This document shows positions 53,316 to 63,015 of a stretch of DNA of 64,000 nt, piece by piece. Within the stretch, counting starts at the first letter, position 1; every line of letters starts with the position of its first letter. The notes beneath the pieces are model-generated. The model did not search any database and was not told the origin of the DNA. It saw nothing but the letters and a program-made list of their open reading frames with translations. Made by a program: the position numbers and the translations under genes. Source of the DNA: Marinobacter aromaticivorans (GTDB taxonomy: Bacteria > Pseudomonadota > Gammaproteobacteria > Pseudomonadales > Oleiphilaceae); NCBI RefSeq assembly GCF_002806975.1, contig NZ_NIHD01000005.1:124001-188000 (forward strand). The letters are read 5' to 3'.

Positions 53316-54050
53316 ATGCACCCGGTCGAGGCGCTGGCAAGTCATCTCAAGCCCGGCCGGGGCTGGAAGGAACACCTTGAAGGCGAATTTCGCCAGCCCT
53401 ATATGCAGGCACTGGCAGAGTTTCTCGCTGCGGAAGAAAACGCCGGGAAGGTTCTCTTTCCGGCCAGTACCCACTGTTTCAACGCCCTGAACAGCACGCC
53501 GCTGGACAGGGTGCGTGTGGTCATACTCGGGCAGGATCCCTACCACGGCCCGGGACAGGCCCATGGCCTGTGCTTTTCAGTAAGGCCGCACGTTCCCCCG
53601 CCACCATCGCTCGTTAACATGTTCAAGGAAATCCAGAGTGACCTGGGTATTGCGCCACCGGATCACGGCTGCCTGCAACCTTGGGCAGAACAGGGCATTT
53701 TATTGCTCAATAGCGTACTTACCGTGGTTCAGGGCCAGGCCGGCGCCCACCAGGGGAAAGGCTGGGAGACGTTTACCGACCGCGTAATCGAAACGGTGAA
53801 TCGTGAACGCGAGGGTGTGGTGTTTTTACTCTGGGGCAGCTATGCCAAAAAGAAAGGGCGGCATATTGACCGTAACCGCCATTTTGTTCTTGAGGGACCG
53901 CACCCATCACCCCTCAGCGCCTACCGCGGGTTCTTTGGCTGCAGGCATTTCTCCCGGGCCAATGAGTGGCTTCGGGAGCAAGGGCAAGGGCCAGTGAACT
54001 GGGAGTTGCCGAGTAAAGCGGAACTTATCGCCCGTTATAAAAATAACTGA
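53316..54050 (+). CDS. ung: uracil-DNA glycosylase
   Basis: This 244-residue family-1 UDG removes uracil from DNA. It has the water-activating [13 protein letters not shown] and the DNA-intercalating [11 protein letters not shown], with LLLNSVLTV and [10 protein letters not shown]. The gene begins two bases after lysS, so they probably share a transcript. Confidence 0.96.
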   Translation: MHPVEALASHLKPGRGWKEHLEGEFRQPYMQALAEFLAAEENAGKVLFPASTHCFNALNSTPLDRVRVVILGQDPYHGPGQAHGLCFSVRPHVPPPPSLVNMFKEIQSDLGIAPPDHGCLQPWAEQGILLLNSVLTVVQGQAGAHQGKGWETFTDRVIETVNREREGVVFLLWGSYAKKKGRHIDRNRHFVLEGPHPSPLSAYRGFFGCRHFSRANEWLREQGQGPVNWELPSKAELIARYKNN

Positions 54051-54065
54051 GATGCCTGCGAGAGC

Positions 54066-54092
54066 AGCCTTGGGGAGGGCCTTCCCAAGGCT
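54066..54092. terminator. hairpin between convergent ung and HDOD genes
   Basis: AGCCTTGGG (54066-54074) and CCCAAGGCT (54084-54092) with a nine-base loop. It is placed to end both converging transcripts; no T run. Confidence 0.55.
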
Positions 54093-54115
54093 ACCCGTCC
54101 GTAACCTCTGTTAAA

Positions 54116-54949
54116 TTACTGCAACAGCGCCATTGCAGCTTCCATCTGGGCGTTCAGGTCCTCTTCTTCGTTCATGTCGATATTCGGGTCAAGACCCAGG
54201 CGGTCGAAAGCCGGGATGGCCGTCCAGTCCATCTCCGTCCAGCGGTGGTCGGAGCCGGCAACCAGTTGCAGGTTGGCCACCATAACCAGGTCGGCATAGT
54301 CGGCTGAAGGTAGTTCCCTGTGGAAGTTGGCGTATTCCAGAGGAACATTCTGAAGGTCTTTCGGGAAATCCCACTTTCGAAGAATGGTTGCGCCGATTCT
54401 CGGGTGCAGTTCCTCGATAACCTTGTCCAGCATGATGCTGCTGATCTGCAGGTCTTCGTCTTCTACGTAACGTAAAATGGGCAGCACGCCGATCAGGTGA
54501 ACCAGGCCCGCCAGCGTGGCCTGGTCCGGTTTCAGCTTCGTGTAGTTGTGAGCGAGCACATGGCAAACGCCGGCCACTTCGGTGCTGGTCTGCCAGGTTG
54601 CGCGCAGGCGCTTGTCGATCATGTCGGAGGTTGCCTGAAACATCTGCTGCATGGCCAGGCCCATGGCCAGGCTGCTTGTGTAGGCCATGCCAAGCCGGCT
54701 AACCGCCATGTTCAGGTTTTCTATTGCCCGATTGCCCCGGAACAGCGGGCTGTTGCACACGCGGATGATGCGTGCAGAAAGCGCGGTGTCATTGCTGATA
54801 ACCTTTACCAGGTCACCAATGGCCGAGTCCTCGGATTCGGCAATATCCCGCACCTGGAGCGCGGCTTCCGGCAGGGTGGGCAGTACCAGTTTGTCGTTTT
54901 CGATGGCAGCGATAAGGTCCGCTTTGATGGTTTCGGCAATATTCGACAT
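54116..54949 (-). CDS. HDOD domain protein
   Basis: This 277-residue soluble protein is mainly a HDOD domain (about 15-220; [56 protein letters not shown]). Such proteins act in signalling, often with c-di-GMP systems, and lack phosphodiesterase residues. There is no extra catalytic domain. The partner is unknown. Confidence 0.88.
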   Translation of the reverse strand: MSNIAETIKADLIAAIENDKLVLPTLPEAALQVRDIAESEDSAIGDLVKVISNDTALSARIIRVCNSPLFRGNRAIENLNMAVSRLGMAYTSSLAMGLAMQQMFQATSDMIDKRLRATWQTSTEVAGVCHVLAHNYTKLKPDQATLAGLVHLIGVLPILRYVEDEDLQISSIMLDKVIEELHPRIGATILRKWDFPKDLQNVPLEYANFHRELPSADYADLVMVANLQLVAGSDHRWTEMDWTAIPAFDRLGLDPNIDMNEEEDLNAQMEAAMALLQ

Positions 54950-55067
54950 GGTTTCGCAGGGGTCCGCTTGTCAGTTAGGGGGCCCGTGTAGTGATCGCAC
55001 GGGCGTACCGGTGGTTCGGTTTTGTGAGCTCTATTTATAACAAATTCCGGCAGGCTTGCCTGTCAAC

Positions 55068-56090
55068 TTATGTATCCTTTGGTGCGTCATCCGGTGCGTT
55101 GTCTTCACGTTCAGTAACCCTGTAGGGCAGGGGTTGCGGTTCCAGCACCGACCCTGGCGTACCATCAATGGTCAGCTTGCCAGCAGCAGCGTCATGGCGG
55201 ACGACGGCGAGCAACTCACAGGAATGGTTGTCAAAGCCGACGGCGTTGACGATCTCGCCCACCGAGCGCTCGCCGGCCATGATTGATGTTCCCGGCGCGG
55301 GTGTGGATTTACTCTGGGCAACCCGAAAACGAAACAGGCTTTTCTTGAGTTGCCCGAGAAAATGCATCCGGGCAATCACTTCCTGGCCGGTGTAGCAGCC
55401 TTTTTTGAAGTGCACGCCGCCCAGATGTTGCCAGTTCAGCATTTGTGGCACATAGGATTCGCTGGTAGCGGTGGTTAGCATGGGAACGCCCGCTGCAATT
55501 TCGGAGGCCTGCCAGTCGGCAATTGTTTTCTCCGGAATGCTTTCCAGCTTCAGGTCTTGCGCCTTGGTTTGCCACAGTTCGAAGCGGGCCAGCCCTTCCG
55601 CTGTGTTCTCTGTCCGGATCAGAAACCCGGTGCCCAGCGCAAGGGAGTCTCCCGGTGATGCCAGGCTGTTCAGGTCGTCGCCCGCAAGATTTTTTGCTGC
55701 TTCCGTACCCAGTAACCCGATAATCTGCCCCTCGGCCTGCACTGTCATGGAAGTGCCGCGGAACAGCATCATGTATTTGCGCAACTGGGCCATGACCGCC
55801 TCTGCCAGTTCTGAAGGCAGGTCCATAAGAATGTCGTCGCCATCGCGAACCAGGCGGGTCAGGCAGTAGGCCCTGCCTTTGGGTGTTGCAGCTGCGGCAC
55901 GGGGCGAGGAGCCTGCTTTCACGTCATCAAGGTTCTGACTCAACTGGCCTTGCAGGAAGGTGTCGGTACCTGGGCCGGAGATGCGAACCAGAATACGGTT
56001 GGTCAGCTTGATGCGGCCCGAAACCGGCGGCGGGAACTCGGCTGATGCGTATACAGGTGTGGCTGAAACAGGTGTTTCTGTACCAGTCAT
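55068..56090 (-). CDS. ygfZ: folate-binding YgfZ/IbaG-type iron-sulfur repair protein
   Basis: This 340-residue protein belongs to the GcvT-like folate-binding family and carries the YgfZ signature KGCYTGQE (230-237, Cys232). It helps keep or repair Fe-S clusters, with folate. Its location near sdhE and ygfX matches the E. coli arrangement ygfZ-sdhE-ygfX. Confidence 0.94.
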   Translation of the reverse strand: MTGTETPVSATPVYASAEFPPPVSGRIKLTNRILVRISGPGTDTFLQGQLSQNLDDVKAGSSPRAAAATPKGRAYCLTRLVRDGDDILMDLPSELAEAVMAQLRKYMMLFRGTSMTVQAEGQIIGLLGTEAAKNLAGDDLNSLASPGDSLALGTGFLIRTENTAEGLARFELWQTKAQDLKLESIPEKTIADWQASEIAAGVPMLTTATSESYVPQMLNWQHLGGVHFKKGCYTGQEVIARMHFLGQLKKSLFRFRVAQSKSTPAPGTSIMAGERSVGEIVNAVGFDNHSCELLAVVRHDAAAGKLTIDGTPGSVLEPQPLPYRVTEREDNAPDDAPKDT

Positions 56091-56111
56091 GGGATAACTC
56101 CGGGCATGGTG

Positions 56112-56573
56112 CTAGTCAAATGATTGCTGAGAGCGGCCCAGTCGGAGCCACATTCTCAGGCGGCGAAACTGATCTTCGGATACGTTACCGGCAATGCGGT
56201 TGCTGCAGAGTAACACAACCGGGTATGAACCGGATCTGGAGGCAACAGGCCTGAGATTCAAGAGCGCGACCCTTGAGCTCAACCGGCTTGAAGGACAGGC
56301 ATACACAGCCCGGCTTTGCCCGCTTCCGAGGCGGGCATAGAGTCTGTTCTGCTCCAGATACAGCCCCAGAACTGCGCCATGGCCTGCCAGCAACCCGTTG
56401 CGCCGGAACTGGAACACAGCGCCCGCCAGGGTCACCGGCGCCAGCGCGAGCATCCAGGGCTTGCCGGCCATGGCTGCGATGAGAATAAAAGCGCTGGCAG
56501 CCAGCCAGGGTAGCGCAGCCACGAAACCGGTCACAACAGACGGCGACAGCGCCAGGTCAATCCGGCTGGACAC
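56112..56573 (-). CDS. ygfX: YgfX-like membrane protein
   Basis: This 153-residue protein has two hydrophobic segments near the N-terminus (about 11-50) and a beta-rich tail with VVLLCSNRI and [14 protein letters not shown]. Position immediately after sdhE and overlapping it by 17 bases fits YgfX (CptA). In E. coli the YgfX-SdhE pair has been described as toxin-antitoxin affecting the cytoskeleton; this role is disputed. A GTG at 56573 is the chosen start; an ATG further up would overlap sdhE more. Confidence 0.75.
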   Translation of the reverse strand: MSSRIDLALSPSVVTGFVAALPWLAASAFILIAAMAGKPWMLALAPVTLAGAVFQFRRNGLLAGHGAVLGLYLEQNRLYARLGSGQSRAVYACPSSRLSSRVALLNLRPVASRSGSYPVVLLCSNRIAGNVSEDQFRRLRMWLRLGRSQQSFD

Positions 56574-56823
56574 GGGCGAGAATGATGTCAACGATGCGCT
56601 GCAGGTCGGCATCATCAGGGCGGCTGCGCTGCATGAACCACTCGAACATATCCGTGTCTTCGCAGCTCAGGAGTTTTTTGTAACGTTCCTGGTCTTCCGC
56701 ATCCAGATCCCGGTAGGCCTGTTCCAGAAACGGGATCAGCAGAACATCCAGCTCCAGCATGCCACGGCGGCTGTGCCACCAGAGGCGATTGAAATCCGAG
56801 TTGTCCGCTTGGGTGTCTTGCAT
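56557..56823 (-). CDS. sdhE: FAD assembly factor SdhE
   Basis: This 88-residue protein has the RGxxE motif (RGMLELD, residues 20-26) that contacts the flavin-linking site of succinate dehydrogenase, and the helical core [13 protein letters not shown]...[16 protein letters not shown]. It promotes covalent FAD attachment to SdhA. ATG 56823 gives the normal length. Confidence 0.93.
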   Translation of the reverse strand: MQDTQADNSDFNRLWWHSRRGMLELDVLLIPFLEQAYRDLDAEDQERYKKLLSCEDTDMFEWFMQRSRPDDADLQRIVDIILARVQPD

Positions 56824-56847
56824 GGTTGCTCTCTTCAAGGGTTGCCT

Positions 56848-58473
56848 TCAGGGTGATGGTATTCTGTAAGTGGTGGGTACCAGCACCGTATCACGGGCCT
56901 CGTGCACCAGTCCCGGGTAATCCAGCGTGTAGTGCAGTCCACGGCTTTCTTTGCGTTGCAGCGCCGAGCAGATTATGAGATCGGAAACTGTGACCAGGTT
57001 CCGCAGTTCCAGCAAGTCGTTGGTTACCCGGTAATTACTGTAAAACTCACTGATCTCCTGTGATAGCAGATCCACCCGGTGCTTCGCCCGTTGCAGGCGT
57101 TTGGTTGTGCGAACTATACCTACATAGTCCCACATGAAGTGCCGCAGTTCGTCCCAGTTGTGGGAAATCACAACGTCTTCATCGGAATCCCGTACCTGGC
57201 TTTCATCCCAGGCGGGCGCCTCGGGCGGTGCCGGAATGTCTGCCTCCCGGCGCGTGATATCGGCGGCCGCTGCCCGCCCGTACACCAGGCACTCAAGCAA
57301 TGAGTTGCTGGCCATGCGGTTGGCGCCATGGAGCCCGGTAAAGCCGGCTTCGCCAACTACATAAAGCTGGTTGATGTCTGTTCGGGCCCGGTTGTCGCTG
57401 ACTATGCCGCCACAGGTATAGTGGGCGGCCGGCACCACCGGAATCGGTTCGCGGGTAATGTCGATACCGAATTCCAGACATTTTTCGTAAATGGTCGGGA
57501 AGTGCTGCCGGATGAAATCCGCCGGTTTGTGGCTGATATCCAGATACACGTGGTCTGCACCCAGCCGCTTCATCTCATGGTCGATGGCCCGGGCTACTAT
57601 GTCCCGCGGGGCCAGTTCGCCGCGCTTGTCAAAACGATCCATGAAGCGGGAACCGTCCGGCAGTTTCAGCAACCCACCTTCGCCGCGAACCGCCTCGGTA
57701 ATCAGGAAAGACTTGGCGTGCGGGTGATACAGGCAGGTCGGGTGGAACTGGTTGAATTCCATATTGGCGACGCGGCAGCCCGCACGCCATGCCATGGCGA
57801 TGCCATCTCCGGACGCACCATCAGGGTTGGTGGTGTAGCGGTAAGCCTTGGAGGCGCCCCCGGTTGCAATAACCGTAAAGCGTGCGCGGAAAAGCTCAAC
57901 ATGATTGTCTTCCAGGTTCAGTACGTAGGCACCCACACAGCGGTTGCCCGGTAACGCCAGTTTGCGGTTGGTAATCAGATCCACCGCAACACGGCCGGAC
58001 ATGAGCTCGATATTGGGCCTGGCCTGGGCCTGGGTGGTTAATGTTGTAGAGACCGCATGCCCGGTGGCGTCAGCGGCGTGAATGATACGCCGGTGGCTGT
58101 GGCCGCCTTCACGGGTAAGGTGGAACTGCGCGTCTGTATCACGGGTAAAATCAACGCCAGTGCCAATAAGCCACTCAATGCTCTCTTTACTGTGCTCGAC
58201 AGTAAATCGCACAGCCTCTTCACTGCACAGGCCTCCACCGGCGATCAGGGTATCTTGCACGTGGTTTTCGCTGGAATCTTCGTCATCCAGCACGGCAGCT
58301 ATGCCGCCCTGGGCCCAGAGCGTGGCGCCACTGCTGATCGCAGCCTTGCTTATCACGCATACCTTCAGGTGTTCCGGCAGGTTGAGCGCAACGGTCAGGC
58401 CGGCAGCGCCGCTGCCGATAATAAGAACATCGTATTCATGGGACTGTGGCATCGGGTCGTTATCGCGGGCCAT
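56848..58473 (-). CDS. nadB: L-aspartate oxidase
   Basis: This 541-residue flavoenzyme makes iminoaspartate for NAD synthesis. It has the FAD-binding GSGAAG (20-25), [35 protein letters not shown], and [21 protein letters not shown]. Neither ATG 58473 nor ATG 58452 has a ribosome site; the second matches the Pseudomonas N-terminus better. It is divergent from rpoE, the normal arrangement. Confidence 0.95.
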   Translation of the reverse strand: MARDNDPMPQSHEYDVLIIGSGAAGLTVALNLPEHLKVCVISKAAISSGATLWAQGGIAAVLDDEDSSENHVQDTLIAGGGLCSEEAVRFTVEHSKESIEWLIGTGVDFTRDTDAQFHLTREGGHSHRRIIHAADATGHAVSTTLTTQAQARPNIELMSGRVAVDLITNRKLALPGNRCVGAYVLNLEDNHVELFRARFTVIATGGASKAYRYTTNPDGASGDGIAMAWRAGCRVANMEFNQFHPTCLYHPHAKSFLITEAVRGEGGLLKLPDGSRFMDRFDKRGELAPRDIVARAIDHEMKRLGADHVYLDISHKPADFIRQHFPTIYEKCLEFGIDITREPIPVVPAAHYTCGGIVSDNRARTDINQLYVVGEAGFTGLHGANRMASNSLLECLVYGRAAAADITRREADIPAPPEAPAWDESQVRDSDEDVVISHNWDELRHFMWDYVGIVRTTKRLQRAKHRVDLLSQEISEFYSNYRVTNDLLELRNLVTVSDLIICSALQRKESRGLHYTLDYPGLVHEARDTVLVPTTYRIPSP

Positions 58474-58489
58474 AATGTGGAGGTGTATT

Positions 58490-58516
58490 GAACTAAACTT
58501 TACGCTTGCTGTCTAT
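58490..58516 (+). promoter_or_regulatory. sigma-E autoregulatory promoter of the rpoE operon
   Basis: GAACTA, 16 bases, then TCTAT resembles the sigma-E consensus GAACTT-N16-TCTGA. It lies in the nadB-rpoE spacer where AlgU/RpoE self-activation promoters are known. Confidence 0.6.
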
Positions 58517-58652
58517 TTGGCCTGATACATGACCGGCCCAGGGGCCGGATATCGTTTTCCTGAACGGGCGCCGGACAGTGAGCATGAATCCTTATAAACT
58601 CGTATCGGCCGGTGATCTGGCCATAAAACCAGAGTACACCGGCACCGCGTCC

Positions 58653-59270
58653 ATGGCACCCGATAAAGATCAGAAACAGGCTGAGCAGCCAGACAGTCAG
58701 ACCGATTTGCAGCTCGTGCGAAAAGTCCGGAATGGGGACCGCGCGGCATTTGACCTGCTGGTTGTCAAGTACCAGTCAAGGGTAGCCTCAATTATCAGCC
58801 GGTATGTATATGACAGCCAGGAAGTCATGGACCTCGCCCAGGAGACGTTTATCAAGGCCTACCGTGCCATCGACCGTTTTCGGGGCGACAGTGCTTTTTA
58901 CACGTGGCTTTATCGCATTGCTGTGAACACCGCGAAAAACCATCTGGAGTCACGCAGCCGGCGGCCTCAGAGCAGCGCTGATTCCGCCGAAGCCGAAAAT
59001 TTTGATGATGGCAGGCGTTTGCGGGATATCGCATCGCCGGAACGTTTGCTCCAGCGCGAGCAGTTACAGAAAGAGCTGAGCCGTGCCATAGCAAATCTGC
59101 CCGAGGAACTGCGTTCGGCCTTTTTGCTACGTGAATATGACGGCCTCAGTTATGAAGACATTGCGCGGATTCTGGAATGCCCGATTGGCACCGTGCGCTC
59201 GCGTATTTTCCGGGCCAGGGATGCTGTAGACCGGCATCTTGGGCCCCTGCTCAATCATTCAGTGACGTAA
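58653..59270 (+). CDS. rpoE: envelope-stress sigma factor RpoE / AlgU
   Basis: This is an ECF sigma factor of 205 residues from ATG 58653. Region 2 is at about 30-98 (FDLLVVKYQSRVASIISRYV, DLAQETFIKAYRAI, FYTWLYRIAVNTAKN) and region 4 at about 145-198 (LPEELRSAFLLREYDGLSYEDIA, GTVRSRIFRARDAV). The same frame is open to ATG 58584 and GTG 58578, which would add about 25 residues not typical of the family. It controls envelope and cell-surface stress genes and is held by the anti-sigma factor encoded next. Confidence 0.95.
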   Translation: MAPDKDQKQAEQPDSQTDLQLVRKVRNGDRAAFDLLVVKYQSRVASIISRYVYDSQEVMDLAQETFIKAYRAIDRFRGDSAFYTWLYRIAVNTAKNHLESRSRRPQSSADSAEAENFDDGRRLRDIASPERLLQREQLQKELSRAIANLPEELRSAFLLREYDGLSYEDIARILECPIGTVRSRIFRARDAVDRHLGPLLNHSVT

Positions 59271-59285
59271 TTGAGGGTGCATCCT

Positions 59286-59855
59286 ATGGATGATCGTCTC
59301 AGAGAAACACTATCTGCCATGATGGACGATGAAGCCGACGAACTTTCGGTTCGACGGCTACTGTCCCATGAAGAACAGGATGACGTGCGTACCCAGTGGC
59401 AGCGATGGCAGAGTATTCATGACCTTATGCACAGGGGATATTCACCGGCCGAGGGCGTGGATGTCAGTGTCGGCGTGCGTGCGGCGCTGGACGGTCGCAC
59501 CAGAACGCCCAAGCCTGCCGTGCCTTCTGGCCCGGAAGCGCCCGGGCGCTGGCAGTGGCCGGCTGCAGCAATGGTTGTTGCAGCCTTGGTGGTGGGCTTT
59601 GGTGCAGGCACAGGCTGGGATTTTGGAGAAGCCTCTCCCGGGGCCATGGCATCTGCAGCTTCGGACACAAATTCCGGAACCGGCTCCCGCGGCGAGATCG
59701 CGCCAGTGCAGGAAGTGGCGCTGCAGGGGCTGGATGAACAACAGTGGGAGCATATGAGCCGTTACCTGCTTGAACACGCCCAGCATAACAGCGTAGGTGC
59801 CGGACAGGGTTCGGTGGGGTATGCGCGGCTTGTCAGTGCCAATGGCGGCTACTGA
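59286..59855 (+). CDS. rseA: anti-sigma-E factor RseA / MucA
   Basis: This 189-residue inner-membrane protein has a cytoplasmic sigma-binding domain (1 to about 70; LSAMMDDEADELSVRRLLS, WQRWQSIHDLMH). One membrane segment (91-108) and a periplasmic tail with YLLEHAQHNSV follow. Stress proteolysis would free RpoE. It starts 16 bases after rpoE with a GAGG site. Confidence 0.93.
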   Translation: MDDRLRETLSAMMDDEADELSVRRLLSHEEQDDVRTQWQRWQSIHDLMHRGYSPAEGVDVSVGVRAALDGRTRTPKPAVPSGPEAPGRWQWPAAAMVVAALVVGFGAGTGWDFGEASPGAMASAASDTNSGTGSRGEIAPVQEVALQGLDEQQWEHMSRYLLEHAQHNSVGAGQGSVGYARLVSANGGY

Positions 59856-59864
59856 TATCCAGCA

Positions 59865-60920
59865 ATGAAGGTGTTCATGAATAAAGCCCGTTATTTTGGC
59901 CTGAGACTGACTGATCTGTTGTTGCTGGGGCCTGTCCTGTTTTTTCTGGCCCTGGCTGCGCCGGCCCCTGCGGTTGCCGGTGAGAAGACAGCGGCATACT
60001 GGTTGCAGCGGCTTGGGCCGGCCCTGAATATGACGTCTTATCGCGGCGTGTTTGTGTATGCCCGCGGCTCCAGCGTTCACTCCATGCAGATTGCCCACCG
60101 TTATCACAATGGCATTGTGGAAGAACGCCTGGTTCTGCAGGATGGAGGCAGCGGGGAAATTGTTCGCCGGGGTATGAACGTGGTCTGCGTGCTTCCCGAG
60201 CAGGGCAGGGTAAAACTTGATCAGGTGATTCCCTCGGGGCCGTTTGCCGAGGCCTTTACCCGCCAGCTGATACCGGTAAGCCGCTGGTACCGCGCCGAAC
60301 TGAAGGGTGAGGACCGGATTGCCGGTTACGATGTGGTTACGGTGGCCCTGGCTGCCAAAGATCAGCATCGCTACAGCCATCGTTTGTGGCTGGAAAAATC
60401 CACGGGACTTCTGGTAAAAAGCCATGTGCGGACAGCCGACGGTGAAGTGCTCGAACACTTCCAGTTCACCAGCCTCGAGATAACTGACGATATTGCTGAC
60501 AGTGAGTTTGAAATCCGTTCAGAAGGGCGGGAAATTACCCGAACCCTGAACGATGCCGGCAAACGGCCAGGCTCGCCGGATGAGTTTTCACGAACACCCA
60601 GAATGCATGGCTGGCATCTCGGTTGGCGCCCGGAGGGTTTTGAACCCGCCGCTGCACCCCGCTCCGGAAAAGGTCAGGCCGTGGCCTTTTCTGATGGCCT
60701 TGCGGCATTTTCTGTGTTTGTAGAGCCTGCGGGCCGGGTAAGCATGCCCACGGGGGCCTCGCGCATTGGGGCAACAACCATCTACATGAGTCAGTTAAAG
60801 AGTGCGGACAAGACGTTTATGGTGACGGTTGTGGGTGAGCTGCCCCCCGCCTCGGCGCGCAGAGTGGCTGAATCCGTGCGGATAGACGAAGCATTTGCGT
60901 TAGGTGCGATGAAACAGTGA
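59865..60920 (+). CDS. rseB: periplasmic sigma-E regulator RseB / MucB
   Basis: This 351-residue exported protein (signal about 1-38, ending AVAGEKT) has the two MucB/RseB domains. The LolA-like N-terminal half contains MTSYRGVFVYARG and RGMNVVCVLPEQG; the C-terminal half contains GWHLGWRPEGFE and FVEPAG. It protects RseA from DegS-type cleavage and senses lipid or LPS. Its stop overlaps the GTG of rseC. Confidence 0.94.
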   Translation: MKVFMNKARYFGLRLTDLLLLGPVLFFLALAAPAPAVAGEKTAAYWLQRLGPALNMTSYRGVFVYARGSSVHSMQIAHRYHNGIVEERLVLQDGGSGEIVRRGMNVVCVLPEQGRVKLDQVIPSGPFAEAFTRQLIPVSRWYRAELKGEDRIAGYDVVTVALAAKDQHRYSHRLWLEKSTGLLVKSHVRTADGEVLEHFQFTSLEITDDIADSEFEIRSEGREITRTLNDAGKRPGSPDEFSRTPRMHGWHLGWRPEGFEPAAAPRSGKGQAVAFSDGLAAFSVFVEPAGRVSMPTGASRIGATTIYMSQLKSADKTFMVTVVGELPPASARRVAESVRIDEAFALGAMKQ

Positions 60921-61384
60921 TTACTGAAACCGGAAAAGTGGTTGCCGTTACAGGTGAGCATGCCTGGGTCCAGACGATCCGTGCCAGTGCTTGCCAGAGT
61001 TGCTCTGCCCGTAATGGCTGTGGGCAGAAGGTTCTGGCCACGGCCACCGGTGGCAGGGCCAATCAGGTTCGTGTGTTTAATTCCGTTAACGCCCGGGTGG
61101 GAGAAGATGTCACGCTCGGTATTGATGAAAGTGCACTGCTGGGTGCCTCGTTACAGGTCTATGCACTGCCGCTGGTACTCATGGTGATGGCCAGCATGGC
61201 TGGGCATCATCTGTCTGGCGGCAGTGATCTGATGGCGATGGCAGGTGCTGCGGGCGGTCTTGCATCAGGCTTTCTTCTGAGCCGAAAATTACAGTGCCGG
61301 AATGCCGGTCGCTATGAACCCAGGCTGCTACGGGTAAACCGAATTCCGGTCGGAGTAGTTGCCCGTCCAGACTCACTAACATGA
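60917..61384 (+). CDS. rseC: RseC / MucC-type membrane protein, GTG start
   Basis: This 155-residue protein has an N-terminal cysteine cluster (CQSCSARNGC, Cys26, Cys29, Cys35) and two membrane segments (about 77-95 and 103-123). RseC proteins help keep SoxR reduced. It begins with GTG inside the stop region of rseB (GTGA overlap). Confidence 0.92.
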   Translation: MITETGKVVAVTGEHAWVQTIRASACQSCSARNGCGQKVLATATGGRANQVRVFNSVNARVGEDVTLGIDESALLGASLQVYALPLVLMVMASMAGHHLSGGSDLMAMAGAAGGLASGFLLSRKLQCRNAGRYEPRLLRVNRIPVGVVARPDSLT

Positions 61385-61402
61385 CTTACAGGGGATACTG
61401 AT

Positions 61403-62878
61403 ATGCTGAAAACGACCACAGCTGTTACCCGGTTTTCCCCGGTATCACTCACTCAGAGGGTGCCGGGTTCTCTGCTGATAATGCTGTTTGCATTAGTGCT
61501 TGCCGCCTGGAGTCAGGCAGGTTTCGCACGAAGCCTGCCGGATTTTACCGACCTGGTTGAAGAAAACGCAGGTGCGGTTGTCAACATAAGCACCACCAGT
61601 GCTCCTGCATCTGGCAACAGGCGGTTTCAGGGGTTGCCTTTTGATGAACGGCAACTTGAACAGTTGCCGGAGTTCTTTCAGGAGTTCTTTCGCGGCCCCC
61701 AGTCCCCATTCGGTGGTGCGCCGGGCAACGCCCAGCCGCGCCGGTCCATGGGCTCCGGGTTCATAGTGTCGAAAGATGGTTACGTGTTAACCAATAATCA
61801 CGTCGTCGAGGGTGCTGACGAGATCATCGTGCGGCTCAATGATCGTCGTGAACTGCCCGCAAAACTGATCGGAACGGATCCGCGCTCGGACATGGCGGTT
61901 CTGAAAATCGAGAACGGAGACGACCTGCCGGTTGTGAAGACGGGCCGCTCCAAAGATCTCAAGGTGGGTGAGTGGGTATTTGCCATCGGCTCGCCTTTCG
62001 GGTTCGACTACACAGTGACTGCCGGCATCGTCAGTGCACTCGGTCGCTCGCTCCCTTCCGAAAACTACGTGCCTTTTATCCAGACAGATGTGGCTATTAA
62101 CCCCGGCAACTCGGGAGGTCCCCTGTTCAATCTGGATGGTGAGGTGATCGGTATAAACTCACAGATCTATACCCGTTCCGGTGGTTTCATGGGTGTTTCT
62201 TTTGCAATTCCCATTGACGATGCCATGAGCGTATTTCGCCAGATCCGCGACAAGGGTACGGTTTCCCGTGGCTGGTTGGGAGTGCTGATCCAGGAGGTCA
62301 ACCGGGATCTCGCCGAGTCGTTCGGGCTCAAGCGTCCAAGAGGTGCGTTGATTGCTGAAGTAATGGATGGCTCGCCTGCCGAAGAAGGTGGCTTGCAAGC
62401 GGGCGACATAGTGCTTGAATACGACGGCGATGATATTCAGCTGTCTTCGGATCTGCCGCCCATGGTAGGCCGGACGCCGGTAGGTGAGACGGCTCGGCTT
62501 ACGGTGCTGCGTGGCGGAAAGGAAATAACACTGGATGTGGAGATTGGCCAGCTACCGGATGAGCGCACTGCACAGCAAGCAGCGCCGTCCGTGGGCAGTT
62601 CCTCGACCTCACCCCTGGGACTGACGGTGGAAACCTTGCCGGCAGATCTGGCTGACTCTGTTGGTGTATCCGGTGGCGTTCTGGTTACAGAGGTGGGCAG
62701 AGGGCCGGCGTACAATGCAGGCATCCGGGCCCGGGATGTGATCACCGAAATCAACAGGAAATCTGTTTCGTCTGTTGAGGAGTTCCGGAAGGTGGTCAGA
62801 GGTTTACCGGAAGGGCGTGCAGTGTCCGTTCGGGTAGTGCGTCAGGGCAGGGCAATATATCTTGTGATGAAACCCTGA
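61403..62878 (+). CDS. mucD: periplasmic serine protease/chaperone MucD (DegP family)
   Basis: This 491-residue exported protease (signal up to about 43, FAR-SLPDF) has catalytic His133, Asp163 and Ser237 (NNHVVEGADE, RSDMAVLKI, GNSGGP). Two PDZ domains (about 285-375 and 400-490) follow. It degrades or refolds damaged envelope proteins and dampens sigma-E. It is the last gene of the operon, followed by a terminator. Confidence 0.95.
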   Translation: MLKTTTAVTRFSPVSLTQRVPGSLLIMLFALVLAAWSQAGFARSLPDFTDLVEENAGAVVNISTTSAPASGNRRFQGLPFDERQLEQLPEFFQEFFRGPQSPFGGAPGNAQPRRSMGSGFIVSKDGYVLTNNHVVEGADEIIVRLNDRRELPAKLIGTDPRSDMAVLKIENGDDLPVVKTGRSKDLKVGEWVFAIGSPFGFDYTVTAGIVSALGRSLPSENYVPFIQTDVAINPGNSGGPLFNLDGEVIGINSQIYTRSGGFMGVSFAIPIDDAMSVFRQIRDKGTVSRGWLGVLIQEVNRDLAESFGLKRPRGALIAEVMDGSPAEEGGLQAGDIVLEYDGDDIQLSSDLPPMVGRTPVGETARLTVLRGGKEITLDVEIGQLPDERTAQQAAPSVGSSSTSPLGLTVETLPADLADSVGVSGGVLVTEVGRGPAYNAGIRARDVITEINRKSVSSVEEFRKVVRGLPEGRAVSVRVVRQGRAIYLVMKP

Positions 62879-62918
62879 TACTGCCGGGCGGGCAGCCATT
62901 ATAGTAGCAGTGCGGAAT

Positions 62919-62959
62919 GCCCCCGGGTCTGAGGTTAAAAGACAGTCCCGGGGGCTTTT
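62919..62959 (+). terminator. terminator of the rpoE-mucD operon
   Basis: GCCCCCGGG (62919-62927) and CCCGGGGGC (62947-62955) with a 19-base loop, followed by TTTT. Confidence 0.85.
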
Positions 62960-63015
62960 GCTATACTGGCTGGCACAAATAACAACAACGGCCACGGAAT
63001 GGACCAGGGCAGATT

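Noticed and set aside
51283..53340. A 685-codon open frame on the minus strand across lysS and prfB
   Set aside because: It is antisense to two well conserved genes; composition follows the codon pattern of lysS and no domain is recognisable.
56112..56823. Toxin-antitoxin pair as a mobile defence module
   Set aside because: The pair is the conserved ygfX-sdhE locus; SdhE has a housekeeping role in flavinylation.
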